Positions 31,868-42,429 of a stretch of 64,000 bases of DNA are shown one piece after another. Position 1 is the stretch's first letter, and every line of letters begins with the position of its first letter. The position numbers were made by a program, and so were the translations under genes. The DNA is taken from positions 62,001 to 126,000 of the forward strand of contig JABYQR010000002.1 of NCBI GenBank assembly GCA_022592445.1. Direction: 5' to 3'. Below the pieces are notes generated by a model. That model searched no databases and was not told the origin of the DNA. It saw only the letters and a list, made by a program, of their open reading frames with translations. This stretch comes from Cytidiella melzeri (lineage: Eukaryota > Basidiomycota > Agaricomycetes > Polyporales > Irpicaceae).

Positions 31868-34283
31868 GTGTGAGTTGCACTGGTGAGGTGCTCACCCAAC
31901 AATACAAGCGACTGCTTTAATGCCCCCATACAGTTGACTCTCTCTTAACCTATACCTCCTATAACCCATAATCACCATTTACCATTTTTTTTTTCAATCC
32001 ACTGAGTTGGTTCCTTGTCAAATTTACCAAAACCCCATATCTCCACCATAACCCATAACTCATACCTTTTTGGGGGGTCAAAAACACATGCTTTCACTAT
32101 CATTTTTTTGATATGACACATTATTCACCATTGTGTGTCAACATATCTCAATGTAAGCAGGCTGTTATACACAGCACTACACTTTGTACACAAGTTGTAT
32201 AAGTGGTGGGGCATGCCATGTAGCATTGATGACCAAAAATAAAAATGAATGGTTGAAATAAACTCAATGACCATCCTTCCTCCTATTGTCACAAAATGGC
32301 TAGGCTGTTAGACTTCAGGAAAAGGGTGAGGATTTCACCACGCTCATATGCAGCACAGATAGGCATGGTCAATTCTTAGCTGGTTTGTCAAGCTTGTTGG
32401 GTCATCCAGCTTGTTGCCATTATCAGAGGTTTTTCCCAGGCTGGCCTAGCCTGCCAAGTTGTGAGTCAATTGAGAAAGATCTTGATATGCGCCCTGCCAG
32501 TAAAGTCTGCTCCCATCTTTATGCCTAGGAGCATTGACTTACCCCCTGTACTGTAGCCCAGTCATAGCTGTACATTTCACACAAGATCTTGAGAAAGCTA
32601 GGAGAATTAGTGGCCAGTGCACATTAAGTTTTCAATTGAAGAGCTCTGTTCAAGTTTGGGCTACTGTTGCCCATGGGAATGGTGGGTGTTGGGAAAAGCT
32701 TTGATGGTGGCAATGAACTGACAAGCTGATGAGCTCAACAAGCCCTCTAACAATTTACCATGCCTAATTACTCAGATGCGTGCAGAGATGGAATTTCTGT
32801 TAGCTAGTTTTTGCTGTCAACTTGGCTTAGACAGGTCTTGCTCAACAATCCCCACTTTGATTACATCTCACTTCACTAAATAGTTTACAGTTTCTCAAAC
32901 CACATGTAGGAACACTTTGTGTATTAGCTACAAAGTTGTGTATAACCTCTACATGGTGTACTCCCGCACTTATTTCTCTCGACAACTGATGTGCACTTAT
33001 TGTGGAAACTTTCTCTGACCCATAAACCCCATAACTCAACCTTTTTGTGTCCATGGAGGAGTATGCACTGAAATAGAGTTGGCTGTAGATGTAATGCTGC
33101 TGTTTCCCAAAGTGTGGGGATTTAGTGCAATACACTCAGTAAGAGTTTCTGTATCAGTGAAATGAATTAAGTTGATGAGACTATGTTAGCTTTATTACTA
33201 GCATATCATTTTTGAGTTTTACTTGGACACAAATGGGCACATATTATACACCATTGGATAGCCCTATGTTTTGCCAATGTGCTGATAACAAAATCTTCCA
33301 ATTGAAGCAGGATTGAGGAAGTTCTTGCCAGGTTACTGGAGAAGGTTGCTCAGACTCAGATTTGAACTCAGTTGATCTTTTTTGCTATAGACTTGTAGTG
33401 TGTCTCTCAGCAGTTTGTTACTCCCATCAATCACATTGATACATGTGTGTAATTGTCACACAAAGCCTACTATTTAAATAGCCAAGGCCCAAAAAAGTGT
33501 GCATGGCAAGGTTTGAACCAGCAACCTCTCTTGTCTGCAGCTGATGTAGTAAGCCTGATTACCTGAGAAACCCACTTTGGTCAAACTCCTACCCAGCCAT
33601 CCTGTTGAGTGTAGGAGGACTTGTCTTGATAAATAATAACAATAATACATATTATATCACATATTCCAGATATAGACATACATCAATACTTTCAGCTTAC
33701 TCATTGATGCAATTATATAAGATAACTACCAAATAAGAAAACACATCAAAACTTGCAACCTTAATCTTCCTACGCTCTCTAGGACAGCTGGCACCAAACA
33801 CTAGTAAATAGCAGGCTTTGAGGCTGTCACACCCAGCAGTCCTCTGTTTAGAAGTGATCATCACTGTGCAGAAACTCCAACTCATCAACTTGTTGCAAAG
33901 TTTCTTGCTCATGCTTGAGTTTAACCTGTTTACCCCTTGATCTTGTAAGCCATACAATAACAATAATTTAGTCTGCTTATTTTATCTAATAGTCTAGAGA
34001 CAAGGTCTTGTTTGCCGCAGAATTCATGCTGTCATGCAATAGCAAACTGTACAACCTTTGAGTCAAGAATAGCCAGCGTAAATGAATATACTTGGGTGTG
34101 GGAGAACCCTGTTTCACAGGTGACGGTGGCAGTTGTGAAAGAGTGACAATGTGTAGGACAGCTGGGAATGGGCTATGTGAACTATGGTGTAGGAGCTGGA
34201 ATTCCTGTGTTGACAAAAAGGTTCTTGTGTTGGGTCAAGGGTGTATTACCAATTTTCTATGTTTCTACAATACTTGCCTTAGC
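31868..34283. other. gene-free repeat-rich stretch
   Basis: No coding frame is supported. It contains a repeat copy at about 32820-33390 related to 45290-45660 and 53935-54260 (shared: ACACCATTGGATAGCCCT and the CAAAGTGTGGG region) and a tRNA-like segment at 33485-33580. Composition is AT-rich and CpG-poor. Confidence 0.55.
33485..33580 (-). repeat. tRNA-like (SINE-like) segment
   Basis: The minus strand reads TTTCTCAGGTAATCAGGCTT, then about 45 bp later GGTTCAAACC, a full match to the Pol III B-box, and a T-run (TTTTTT) after it. The T-stem does not pair well and acceptor arms are not evident. It is therefore a tRNA-derived relic or chance resemblance rather than a working tRNA. Confidence 0.35.
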
Positions 34284-35594
34284 TGTAACTGTTAAGGTTA
34301 CTACTCACCAGATAAGTTGTAGAACTTGAGGGGATAGAGTGAGATAAAGTGTGAGAGGTGTGGTGAGCGAAGTACAAGAGAGTACTGGGTAGTCCTTTAT
34401 CAACAGAGTGGATAAGACTGAGGGGATATGCCCTCAGGAGTGCCTCTATATATACATGAAGGGGAGGATCCCAAGTACTACCCTAAGACCCCTAATACCT
34501 ACATGAGTAAGCAAAGTAATCTACCTTACTAAGCATGCCATATGCCCTAGTGGTGCCACTTCAATAATCAACCAATAGCAATTGTCCCCATGACCTGACC
34601 CCATGACCCAGTCCCAAGGCTAGACTTTTCCAAAAGGTTCTAAGAACTACAACATCATCTACTAGAATGTTGTACACTATGACATCATAGTTCCAGCATG
34701 TTCCACAAAGTTCCAGAGAGTTCTATCATGTGATTCATAAACAGGGAAAGGAGTGCCTCAGCACTGTCATGGATGGCCCAACTAGCCCTTATTTTTTGCA
34801 ATTTACCTATTGTTTCTACCTTTGCAACCTGGTTGCAACCCTCTCTGCAAACCCCTTGCACATCTATTAAGTGCCTGTATCATGTGGCTTAGACACTCTA
34901 CATGGTCATGTTACTTGCTGCTATGTCACGCTGGCACGTGACTCAGCTAATGTAAGACCACATGACTACAACCACATGGCTCAGCCTATAGCTAGGGTTT
35001 GATGTCATAGATACTGTCCACTTGGACTCCTATTGTTCTTTTGCTATTGTTCTCTTTATATTAGAGTGTTCCCACAGGTGTGGGAACTGAATACAATAAC
35101 TGGTCTCCTTTTAGATAGATTCTCTCACGGGTAGAGGTCTTGGCAGAGTCCAGACAATAGCTATTGTTCTCCTTTAGGTAGTTCTTTTGTTCTTGCTTCC
35201 CACACAACTTCATGCCAAGCCTGGTCTGTGCACAGGCTCTGAAGTCTATACAAGCAGCTGCATGTATGCTCCTAGCCCCCCATCTCGACCTTTTGGTCTT
35301 TGCTGGCCTAGCAACTTGAACAAAATCTGATAGCTGGTGAAAGCATTGTGCTTCAAGCCTGCCACCACCTCCTTGTTGTTTTCCACTTTGTGTCCCTGTT
35401 TGTCACGTTGAGCCCTGTCTCCGTGTCAGTGCATCAGAGACAGAGGGCGCACCAGCACATCAATGGTGGGGTGCCCATCAATTGATAAGCACCAGGATAA
35501 GCACCCATGTGCACTTAAGATGATCCCATCAAGATCCCATCAATACCGTTGCCTGTCAAGGCAAATCTTGTAGAAACATTGAAAATCTGTGACA
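34284..35594. mobile_element. solo LTR, family B copy 1, split by another LTR
   Basis: The LTR is 34284-34764 plus 35429-35594, starting TGTAA and ending CTGTGACA. It aligns along its length with the intact copy at 52969-53564. Flanks are TTAGC (34279-34283) and TGAGC (35595-35599), a likely diverged 5-bp target duplication. A family A solo LTR (34765-35428) sits inside it. Orientation is unresolved because the TATATATA box is nearly palindromic. Confidence 0.82.
34765..35428 (+). mobile_element. solo LTR, family A copy 1 (intron-like segment absent)
   Basis: This 664-bp copy starts TGTCATGGATGG and ends TCTCCGTGTCA like the copies at 37057 and 47765, but it is shorter. Around 35291-35312 it has only one copy of the TTGGTCTTT..CTAG unit where the other two have two copies flanking a 67-68 nt segment. 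No perfect 5-bp target duplication is seen. Confidence 0.85.
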
Positions 35595-35607
35595 TGAGCA
35601 GGCAACA

Positions 35608-36060
35608 GCATGAATGGGATATTGATGGGACCATCTTAAGCGCACATGGGCACTAATCTTGGTGCTTATTTTGGCACTTATTAATTGATGCGCACTCTGC
35701 CATTGATGCGCTCATGTGCTTCTTTCCTTATTTGTGAATCACATGAACTCTGTTGAAACATTGCAGAACATGGTGGAACTGTGATATCATAGTGAAGAAC
35801 ATACTGGTCAATGATGTCATAGTTCTTAGAACCATCTGGAAAAGTCTAGCCTTGGTGCTGGGTCATGGGGTCAGGTCAAGGGACTATTGTCATTGGTTGG
35901 TTATTGAAGGGGCACCACTAGGGCATAGAGCATGCTTAGTAAGGTATGTTACTTTGTTAACTGATGTAAGTATGAAGGTCTTAGGGTAGCACCTGGGGTC
36001 CTCCCCTTTATGCATATATACTCAGTTTTATCCACTCTGTTGAACTAGGACTACTCAGTA
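35608..36060. mobile_element. family B LTR fragment, inverted
   Basis: This is the reverse complement of the central part of family B copy 1 (shared: GGGTCATGGGGTCAGGTC, GGCACCACTAGGGCATA), truncated at both ends. Lying head to head with copy 1 it makes a large imperfect palindrome centred near 35600. Confidence 0.8.
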
Positions 36061-37056
36061 AGACAGGCTGTTGTCTTTGACACCTTTGTTCTCTTCCTCC
36101 TCAATGGCAGCAATACACACCCTACCAACAGGCTTAGAACCAGAAGCAACAGCAGTGTTGTTGAAAACAGGCGCGGCACTCATAGCGTTGTTGACAACAG
36201 GTGCAGTACTCATAGCGTTGTTGCGTGTGTTGCAAGTAGACAACTGGAGAAGCACTCTGTATGTCTTGGGGTCTGGATAGCCATTCAGGTATTTGTTTGT
36301 GAAATGATTGACAAAAGCTCAACAACATTTGAAGCAGCCGTTGTTTGCCTTGAGGTAATCCCTCTCCTCTTGCATCAATAGCAGCAGTCTTGTAGGGTTC
36401 ACAGTACGTGAAGCCAAACATGTAGGGGGGCTGCCAGAGGCACTAGCCTTAGCCACAGCCTTTATTGCCAAGATTGGGGAAACAGCATGCCGAGCTGCAG
36501 TGCGAATCAGTGCAAGATCATTGCAGCAATCCACATCTTTCAGCAAGAAAAAGTCCTGGAGCTTGTAGAAGGTGGTATACAAGAGCACCTCAGCAGAACA
36601 CGCAGCAGCACAAAGCTTGGAGCAAGTACAGAACTTAAAGTGGCAGCATAGGTCAGCATCCATCAGATGGTATTCAGTGCCTTTGAGAAGCCTGTGCAAA
36701 CATCCAACCTTCTCTATCTACAAGTCAAAGACGTCGTTGTCCATCATAATCCCCTGTTCAACTTGTAGCCTGATCTCATCAGCCCAGTTATTTTTGAGCC
36801 AATGCTTGTGCATTTCAGCGAGGAAGTCATTGAAGTCTATGTCATTGATAAGGTTCTCATTGTTAAGCCACCAATCTCAAACATTGCCATCCAGATACCC
36901 AGCTGCTACAACCAAAACCTGCTCGATTGATGCCACCTTGTGACATGGAAATGTGACAACAGAGTTGGGCAAACATAACGAGATTCTCTGGTGTAAGCAG
37001 GCCAGGGGTCAATTTGGGAGGATGTTTTGTGCCTTGGGTAACAACAACCTGTGCAT

Positions 37057-37812
37057 TGTCATGGATGGCCTGACTAGCCCTTAATTTTCGCAATTTACCT
37101 CTTGTTTTTATCTATAAAACTCCGGGCTGCAGCTCAGTTGCAACCTTCTCTGCATAAACTCCCTTTTCACGTCTATTAAGCGCCCGTATCACGTGGCTTA
37201 GACGCTCCACATGGTCACATTACTTGCTACTACGTCACACTGGCATGTGACTTAGCTTAAGTAAGACCACATGGCTACAAGCACATGGCTCAGCCCATAG
37301 CTAGGGTTTGATGTCATAAATGACGTCCACATGGACTCCTTTTGTTCTTTCCTTATTGTTCTCTTTATGGAAGGATGTTCTCACAGGTGTGGGAATGGAA
37401 TACAATAGTTGGTCTCCTTTTAGATAGATTCTCTCACAGGTAGAGTTCTTGGCAAGGTCTAGACAATAGCTATTGTTCTCCTTTAGGTAGTTCTTTTGTT
37501 CTTCGTTCACACGGCTTCTTGCAAAGCCTGCCCTCAACATGGTCTGTGCGCAGGTCCCTGAAGTCTATATATACTGCTACATGTACGCTCCTAGCCCCCA
37601 TCTCGACCTCTTGGTCTTTACTGGGCTAGGTAAGCAACCCACTCTTGTACTACATAGCTGGTAGTCACAATACTAACTTGGTCTTTACTGGGCTAGCTAC
37701 CTGAATAAGGTTTATAGTTGGTGAGAGCATTGTGCTACACGCCTGCCACTACCTCGTCGTCGTCGTCCACATTGTGTCCCTGTTTGTCACGTCGAGCCCT
37801 GTCTCCGTGTCA
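37057..37812 (+). mobile_element. solo LTR, family A copy 2
   Basis: This is 756 bp, TGTCATGGATGG to CCGTGTCA, flanked by TGCAT at 37052-37056 and 37813-37817, a perfect 5-bp duplication. It has a TATATATA box near 37566. It inserted into the gag relic between codons that rejoin in frame. No internal element sequence is left, so LTR-LTR recombination removed the body. Confidence 0.93.
37630..37696 (+). other. candidate leader intron in family A LTR
   Basis: The 20-bp unit CTTGGTCTTTACTGGGCTAG occurs at 37610-37629 and again at 37677-37696. Between them the sequence starts GTAAGC and holds ACTAAC just before the second unit, so 37630-37696 is a textbook fungal intron (67 nt) ending CTAG. The copy at 47765-48521 has the same layout (repeats 48318-48337 and 48386-48405). 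Copy 1 lacks one unit plus the segment between. Confidence 0.6.
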
Positions 37813-38239
37813 TGCATACTTGGACAATTTGTTCTCCATTGTAAAGTGACAGAGCACGGTTGAGGAGAGTTTGTCTTCAGATGAAAATGGCAATGTTGGG
37901 GTTGAAGACATTGTCAAGGGTGTGGCAGAGAGGCAAAAAGTACTGTGCAATTTCAACAATTCCTCTTCACAGAGCTCCGAGACACTAGAAGGGGTATCAA
38001 CCAGGGAAGGGGTTGGTACGTATAGCACTTCAGTGTGTAGTTGTGCATTTTCAAGATTTGCAAAAGGGACGGCTTGCACAAATATAAGGTAGATGCATGA
38101 GAATTGATGTGTACGGTGGAGTGGAGTGTTGATGAGAGGTGACAGAGAGAACAACAATGTTGGCTGAAGTGAAAGGTACAACACAGAATGAGGCCAATGA
38201 TTGTGACAACAAGTGTACTAGACACAAAAGACAAACAAC

Positions 38240-38840
38240 AGTAACAATGTTAGACAGCGGTATGAACAAGACTATGAACGTTCATGTGTGGGAAGTGCAG
38301 TGCTGTTGCACCAGATCCCAACATCTTGGAGTAGGTGCGGGGATGCAAGCAACACTCGAAACGGAGTTTGTACAAGTTTTATTCTACAATCCAGGAGGGA
38401 AAGCTCTGAGTACAGGCACCGCTACAGAATGGAGAGAAATGGGCATACATTTGAGCCAGGAGGGAGAGCTGAAGGCTTGAAGGGCGAACACACAACTATA
38501 AGTATGTAGGCTACAGTGTGGGGGGGGGGGAACCAATAGGAATTGTGGACATAGGCTGATGTAATGAAAGAGTGTAAACTAAATACAATTTGCCATAAAT
38601 AACTTTCCAGTATGTACTTTTTTTTTCTCTACAAGTTTTTTTTTTTTTGATTTTTACATCAATTGGCACAAAATTGGATTCAAGGACCTTCAATATTCAG
38701 TGCATCACATAAGCATCACCAATCATTGCATAATCATCAAGCTACTAGCATGGGTATTACATAAGTGTCATGTGATTGATAGCTACATTGTGGAAGCTCA
38801 CTCAACCTGTCAGCTCATACATGTATTTGGCCCTCCAATG
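38240..38840. other. low-complexity spacer
   Basis: Poly-G at about 38521-38530 and poly-T runs at 38620-38650 occur here. No gene. It lies between the gag relic and the LINE relic. Confidence 0.5.
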
Positions 38841-38879
38841 GCAAAAGCGCGCATTACCCAACAACTTATAGCAAATGCT

Positions 38880-41800
38880 AGGTTGCTGGAACCCATAAAA
38901 ATGACTGATGCCATGAGAATGGCAGGGTTAGAAGTGGAAGGATAAGACTGGACTTATCCACTTCAGAAATAGTACCAAACCTTGGAGCCCAGACGAACAT
39001 TTGGGCCCAAGTGTACATTTGCCAGGCCATAACGAGGCAGTGATAATTATCAAGCCCAAGGAGGTTGTACATTACCTGGGCTTCTTTTTCACTCCTAGAC
39101 TTACATGGAGGGAGCACATTAGACAGTATGCTAACAAGGCATGTAGTACTGTCAATGTGTTGCAATTACTTGATAATTCACAATGAGGATTCAATCCTTA
39201 CCATAAGAGACGATTATACATCTCTAATGTGCTTCCTGTCCTACTCTATGGTGCACAACTGTGGTGGGATCCCAATTGAAAGCGACAGAAATGGATTGCG
39301 AAAGAGCTTCAACTTGCTCAGTCGCAAGCTGCAAGGTGAATCACAGGTGGCTTTAAGACCACTCCAATTGGTGCACTCAAAATGATGGCTGGACTCATTC
39401 CCATCCGACACCAAGTAGACAAGTTTATGTTGAAAGCCGCTCTTAGAGTGCGGACAGTGCATTGAGGCCACCCTCTCCAGGCTAATCTCCCGGCAGAGTG
39501 GGAGACAAATGATACAAATTGTCATATGCCTTTTCCTTTGAGGGCACGACACTACAAAGTGGATTTGCCTTTGGCACACATTCATAGAATAGGGATGACT
39601 TCAGACGAAGCCTTTGACCCTGTTGATGTTGAAAATCGGCCTGGTAAACGCATTCTAGATGAGTTCCAGGACAGAATTAAGTTCTTTGTGGATGTGCCAA
39701 CCAAATCCTCCAATGACCACAAGTTGTGGGTGGATGGAGACCTGAAACCTCGAATTGAGTTCACAGAACATAGTGAAGACATTTGTTCAGTTTGGACTGA
39801 CGGATCTCTTATATGGGATGGGTCTGCAAAAAGACGCAAGTCGGGAGCAGCCTGGACTACACGACACATGGGTGTAACCCTTACTAGGAAACACACTCCT
39901 ATGGGCAATTCTGGCGTATATGACGCAGAGGTTTGTGCTCTCGCTATGGGTATCAGTGATGCTGTCACAAACATTCCTGATAGTATCACTGAAATCCATC
40001 TTTTTGCTGACAACAAATCTGCATTACAATCTATCCTGAAACCAAATGTTGGTTTGGGACAGATGATGCGTCTAGTAGCGTGCTAAAAGGTGCGAGACTT
40101 CTTGTGTGCAAACCCTGCACGCTACGTAGGGCTGCATTGGGTACCAAGTCACATTGGCCTCTCATTCAACGAGGGCATGGACAAATTCACCAAAGAGGCC
40201 ACAGAAAAACCACAACCGAGGTTCACCTCGTAGAGTGTGGAACGCCAAGACAAGGATGTGCTAGCCATTAAACTGTGGCATCGTCTTATGAAAGACTTTG
40301 ATTACAAAGGGCACAGCAACGTTATTAAGACGTCTGAATTCAAGGGAGTGACACCAGTAGCTAAATGACACTGGTGGTTGAAAAACCTTGGAGGAGCTCA
40401 GTCTGTGTTGTATAACATTGATAAGCCAGATAATACAGTGGGTGTGGCGGAATACGCTGCTGCTACACAACTCATCTCAGGTAACATGCCTATTGGCGAG
40501 TTCCGCGAAAGATTTCACCTGGAGGGCCCTGCGGAATGTGCGTGTGGTGCTATTGAAACTTGAAAGCATCTGCCGGAAGAGTGCCTTCTGTGGTACCGTC
40601 CTTGGAGACCACCTGACCCATACAACCAAGAGGAACTAGCAGCTCTTGCGGATATGGATTCTGCAGATTTCCAAAACTGCACACAGTTGTTTGGACAAAA
40701 CGAACTCCTTGTGTTCCTGATCATGAACCCCATGGCAGAACTTTTGAATGGGCTAATCTGGTGGAAACAAGAACCTCAGATTTAGCTGCAAATTGTTTCA
40801 ACTCCTACGCGGTAACACGAGTGTGGGTTGAGACAATACTTAAACAAACCGTGTTTGGTGCCCATACCAAGTGGAAACCAATCGATTATAGCCCCAGATC
40901 CCACCGGCAGTTTATGTGTGAGGTGTGGAGATCAGGCCATGAGTGGACTATAAGGACGCTCATACACAAAGGGGAGGCTTCTGAGGAGCAGAGGCATGAC
41001 CCAATATTGAAGGTGAAGAAACTAAAGGAGAAACATATTCCAGCGGATGATCACCATGCCAAGGCGGAAGCTGAGGCCAAAGCTAGGTCAGAGGAAGACC
41101 GGGCAAAGTTTGTCGAGTGGATTTTCAAAAATCTGACAGACAATTTGGAGTTCAAATCTCCATACTCCAGTTGGTGGGGGCCGTAGAGGGAGCGGCAATA
41201 CCTTGCTAATGGAAGGCCAGCAGATGCGCTGGATTTCGGAGAGGATTAGTTTTACCTTCCTGTGGCAAACCGTGATTCCAATTTGAGACACTATGGTCAT
41301 CATGAGGAAGGTGGCGAGGTCAATCCCTCGTTGTCAGAATCTATGCGGTGGCGGGTGAACCCCAGTCAGGCAGGACGTTTGGCCTGGGGGGAACCCACGG
41401 ATGCGGGTTGGGGTGTTCTCTACCCTGCATCTGGCAAAGAAACCATTAATCTCAGAGAGTGAAAGGGCTTTTGAGTGCCATGACCTGGCATGTTGGTGAA
41501 TCTCTTGTTTCTTAAACGGAGGGGGGTTATTTTCTCTTTCTGCGTAGTAGCAACAACGCGCTTAGACGGGGCTAAGTCATCAGGCCTAGGACATACCACA
41601 TTCATCCGTCCCAAAAAAACCGTCAGAAAGTAGCAGTTGCAGCAGGCACTTGCAGCTGCAGGCCATCACGGGGCCGGGGGTCTATGTCTCCCTTTCTGTC
41701 TCTGCCAAGTACAGGTTGTGACAATTGGGTGGTGCCTGAACACCACTGCCTCGCTGTCTGGTCCACACCACTCATCAGAGGACTGTATAAAACAACCCAC

Positions 41801-41910
41801 AATTGGGGCAGGCGCTGGCAGCTGCTTCATGGTTTCGGACTATGGTCTCACATGTAATGTTACGCACAGACCTTTATAAACTTAGATAATAATAAAAAAC
41901 AAACAAAAAC
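38880..41910 (+). pseudogene. 5'-truncated non-LTR retrotransposon (LINE) relic
   Basis: The 3' part of a LINE ORF2 is readable with frame breaks. The RT end contains VVHYLGFFFTPRLTWREHI (about 39065-39120) and LLYGAQLWW (about 39240). An RNase H domain at 39790-40090 contains VWTDGSLIWDGSA, GVYDAEVCALAMG and LFADNKSALQSI, followed by YVGLHWVPSHIGLSFNEG. A C-terminal knuckle CACGAIET*KHLPEEC lies near 40540-40590. TGA/TAG codons recur. A further open stretch (40761-41186) ending SSWWGP is probably the ORF tail. The 3' end near 41880-41910 is A-rich (AATAATAAAAAACAAACAAA). I see no target duplication. Confidence 0.8.
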
Positions 41911-42429
41911 CTGTAAACTCATACATATAATACTTGGCATTGAGCCTCAGTATACCTGCACAAGCTCCCTCCTGTAGCTCACAGACAAAGATACTCAGTC
42001 AAAGTCAAAAGCTCAATTTATATTTGCTATGTCACATCATGTCACATGTGATGCTATGCTTACATAAGGGTGCCCTACCTGCATGGCAGCTACCTTACAA
42101 ATATTCCACAGCCTGGAAACCAGTGCTACTATATACCATGTGGTTATGCAACAAAAATCTATGTGAACAGCCTCTCTTTGTGTGTTACAACATGCATGCC
42201 TCCCCTCCATAAAAACAACAAAAAGCACCTCCCCTTAGATCAAACATAATACTACCATCAAAGTATCATCATCAGTCCATTTGAATACATACAAGGCTAT
42301 CAACTGCAAGTTTTTGAACAGAACAAGCAAAAACCATATAAAGTCAGACCAAGTACAGCGCTCCTGCAAGGTACCCTTTTGTCTGTGGTTTCAACCTATT
42401 AATCCAGCTTCCATGCTCAGATTTTCCCT

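Larger units (their letters stand above)
36070..38230 (-). pseudogene. Ty3/gypsy gag relic interrupted by a solo LTR
   Basis: On the minus strand the frame encodes FTMENKLSKYA (to 37818), is cut by the solo LTR at 37057-37812, and resumes exactly in frame with QVVVTQGTKHPPKLTPGLLT. A capsid-like region follows (WWLNNENLINDIDFNDFL, HKHWLKNNWADEIRLQVEQG), then a zinc-knuckle start EERDYLKANNGCFKC and a tail with NGYPDPKTYR. Nonsense codons interrupt it (TGA before DWWL, TAG after VFDL, TGA after the knuckle). The organisation is that of Gag proteins of agaricomycete gypsy elements. No RT or integrase partner remains next to it. Confidence 0.75.
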
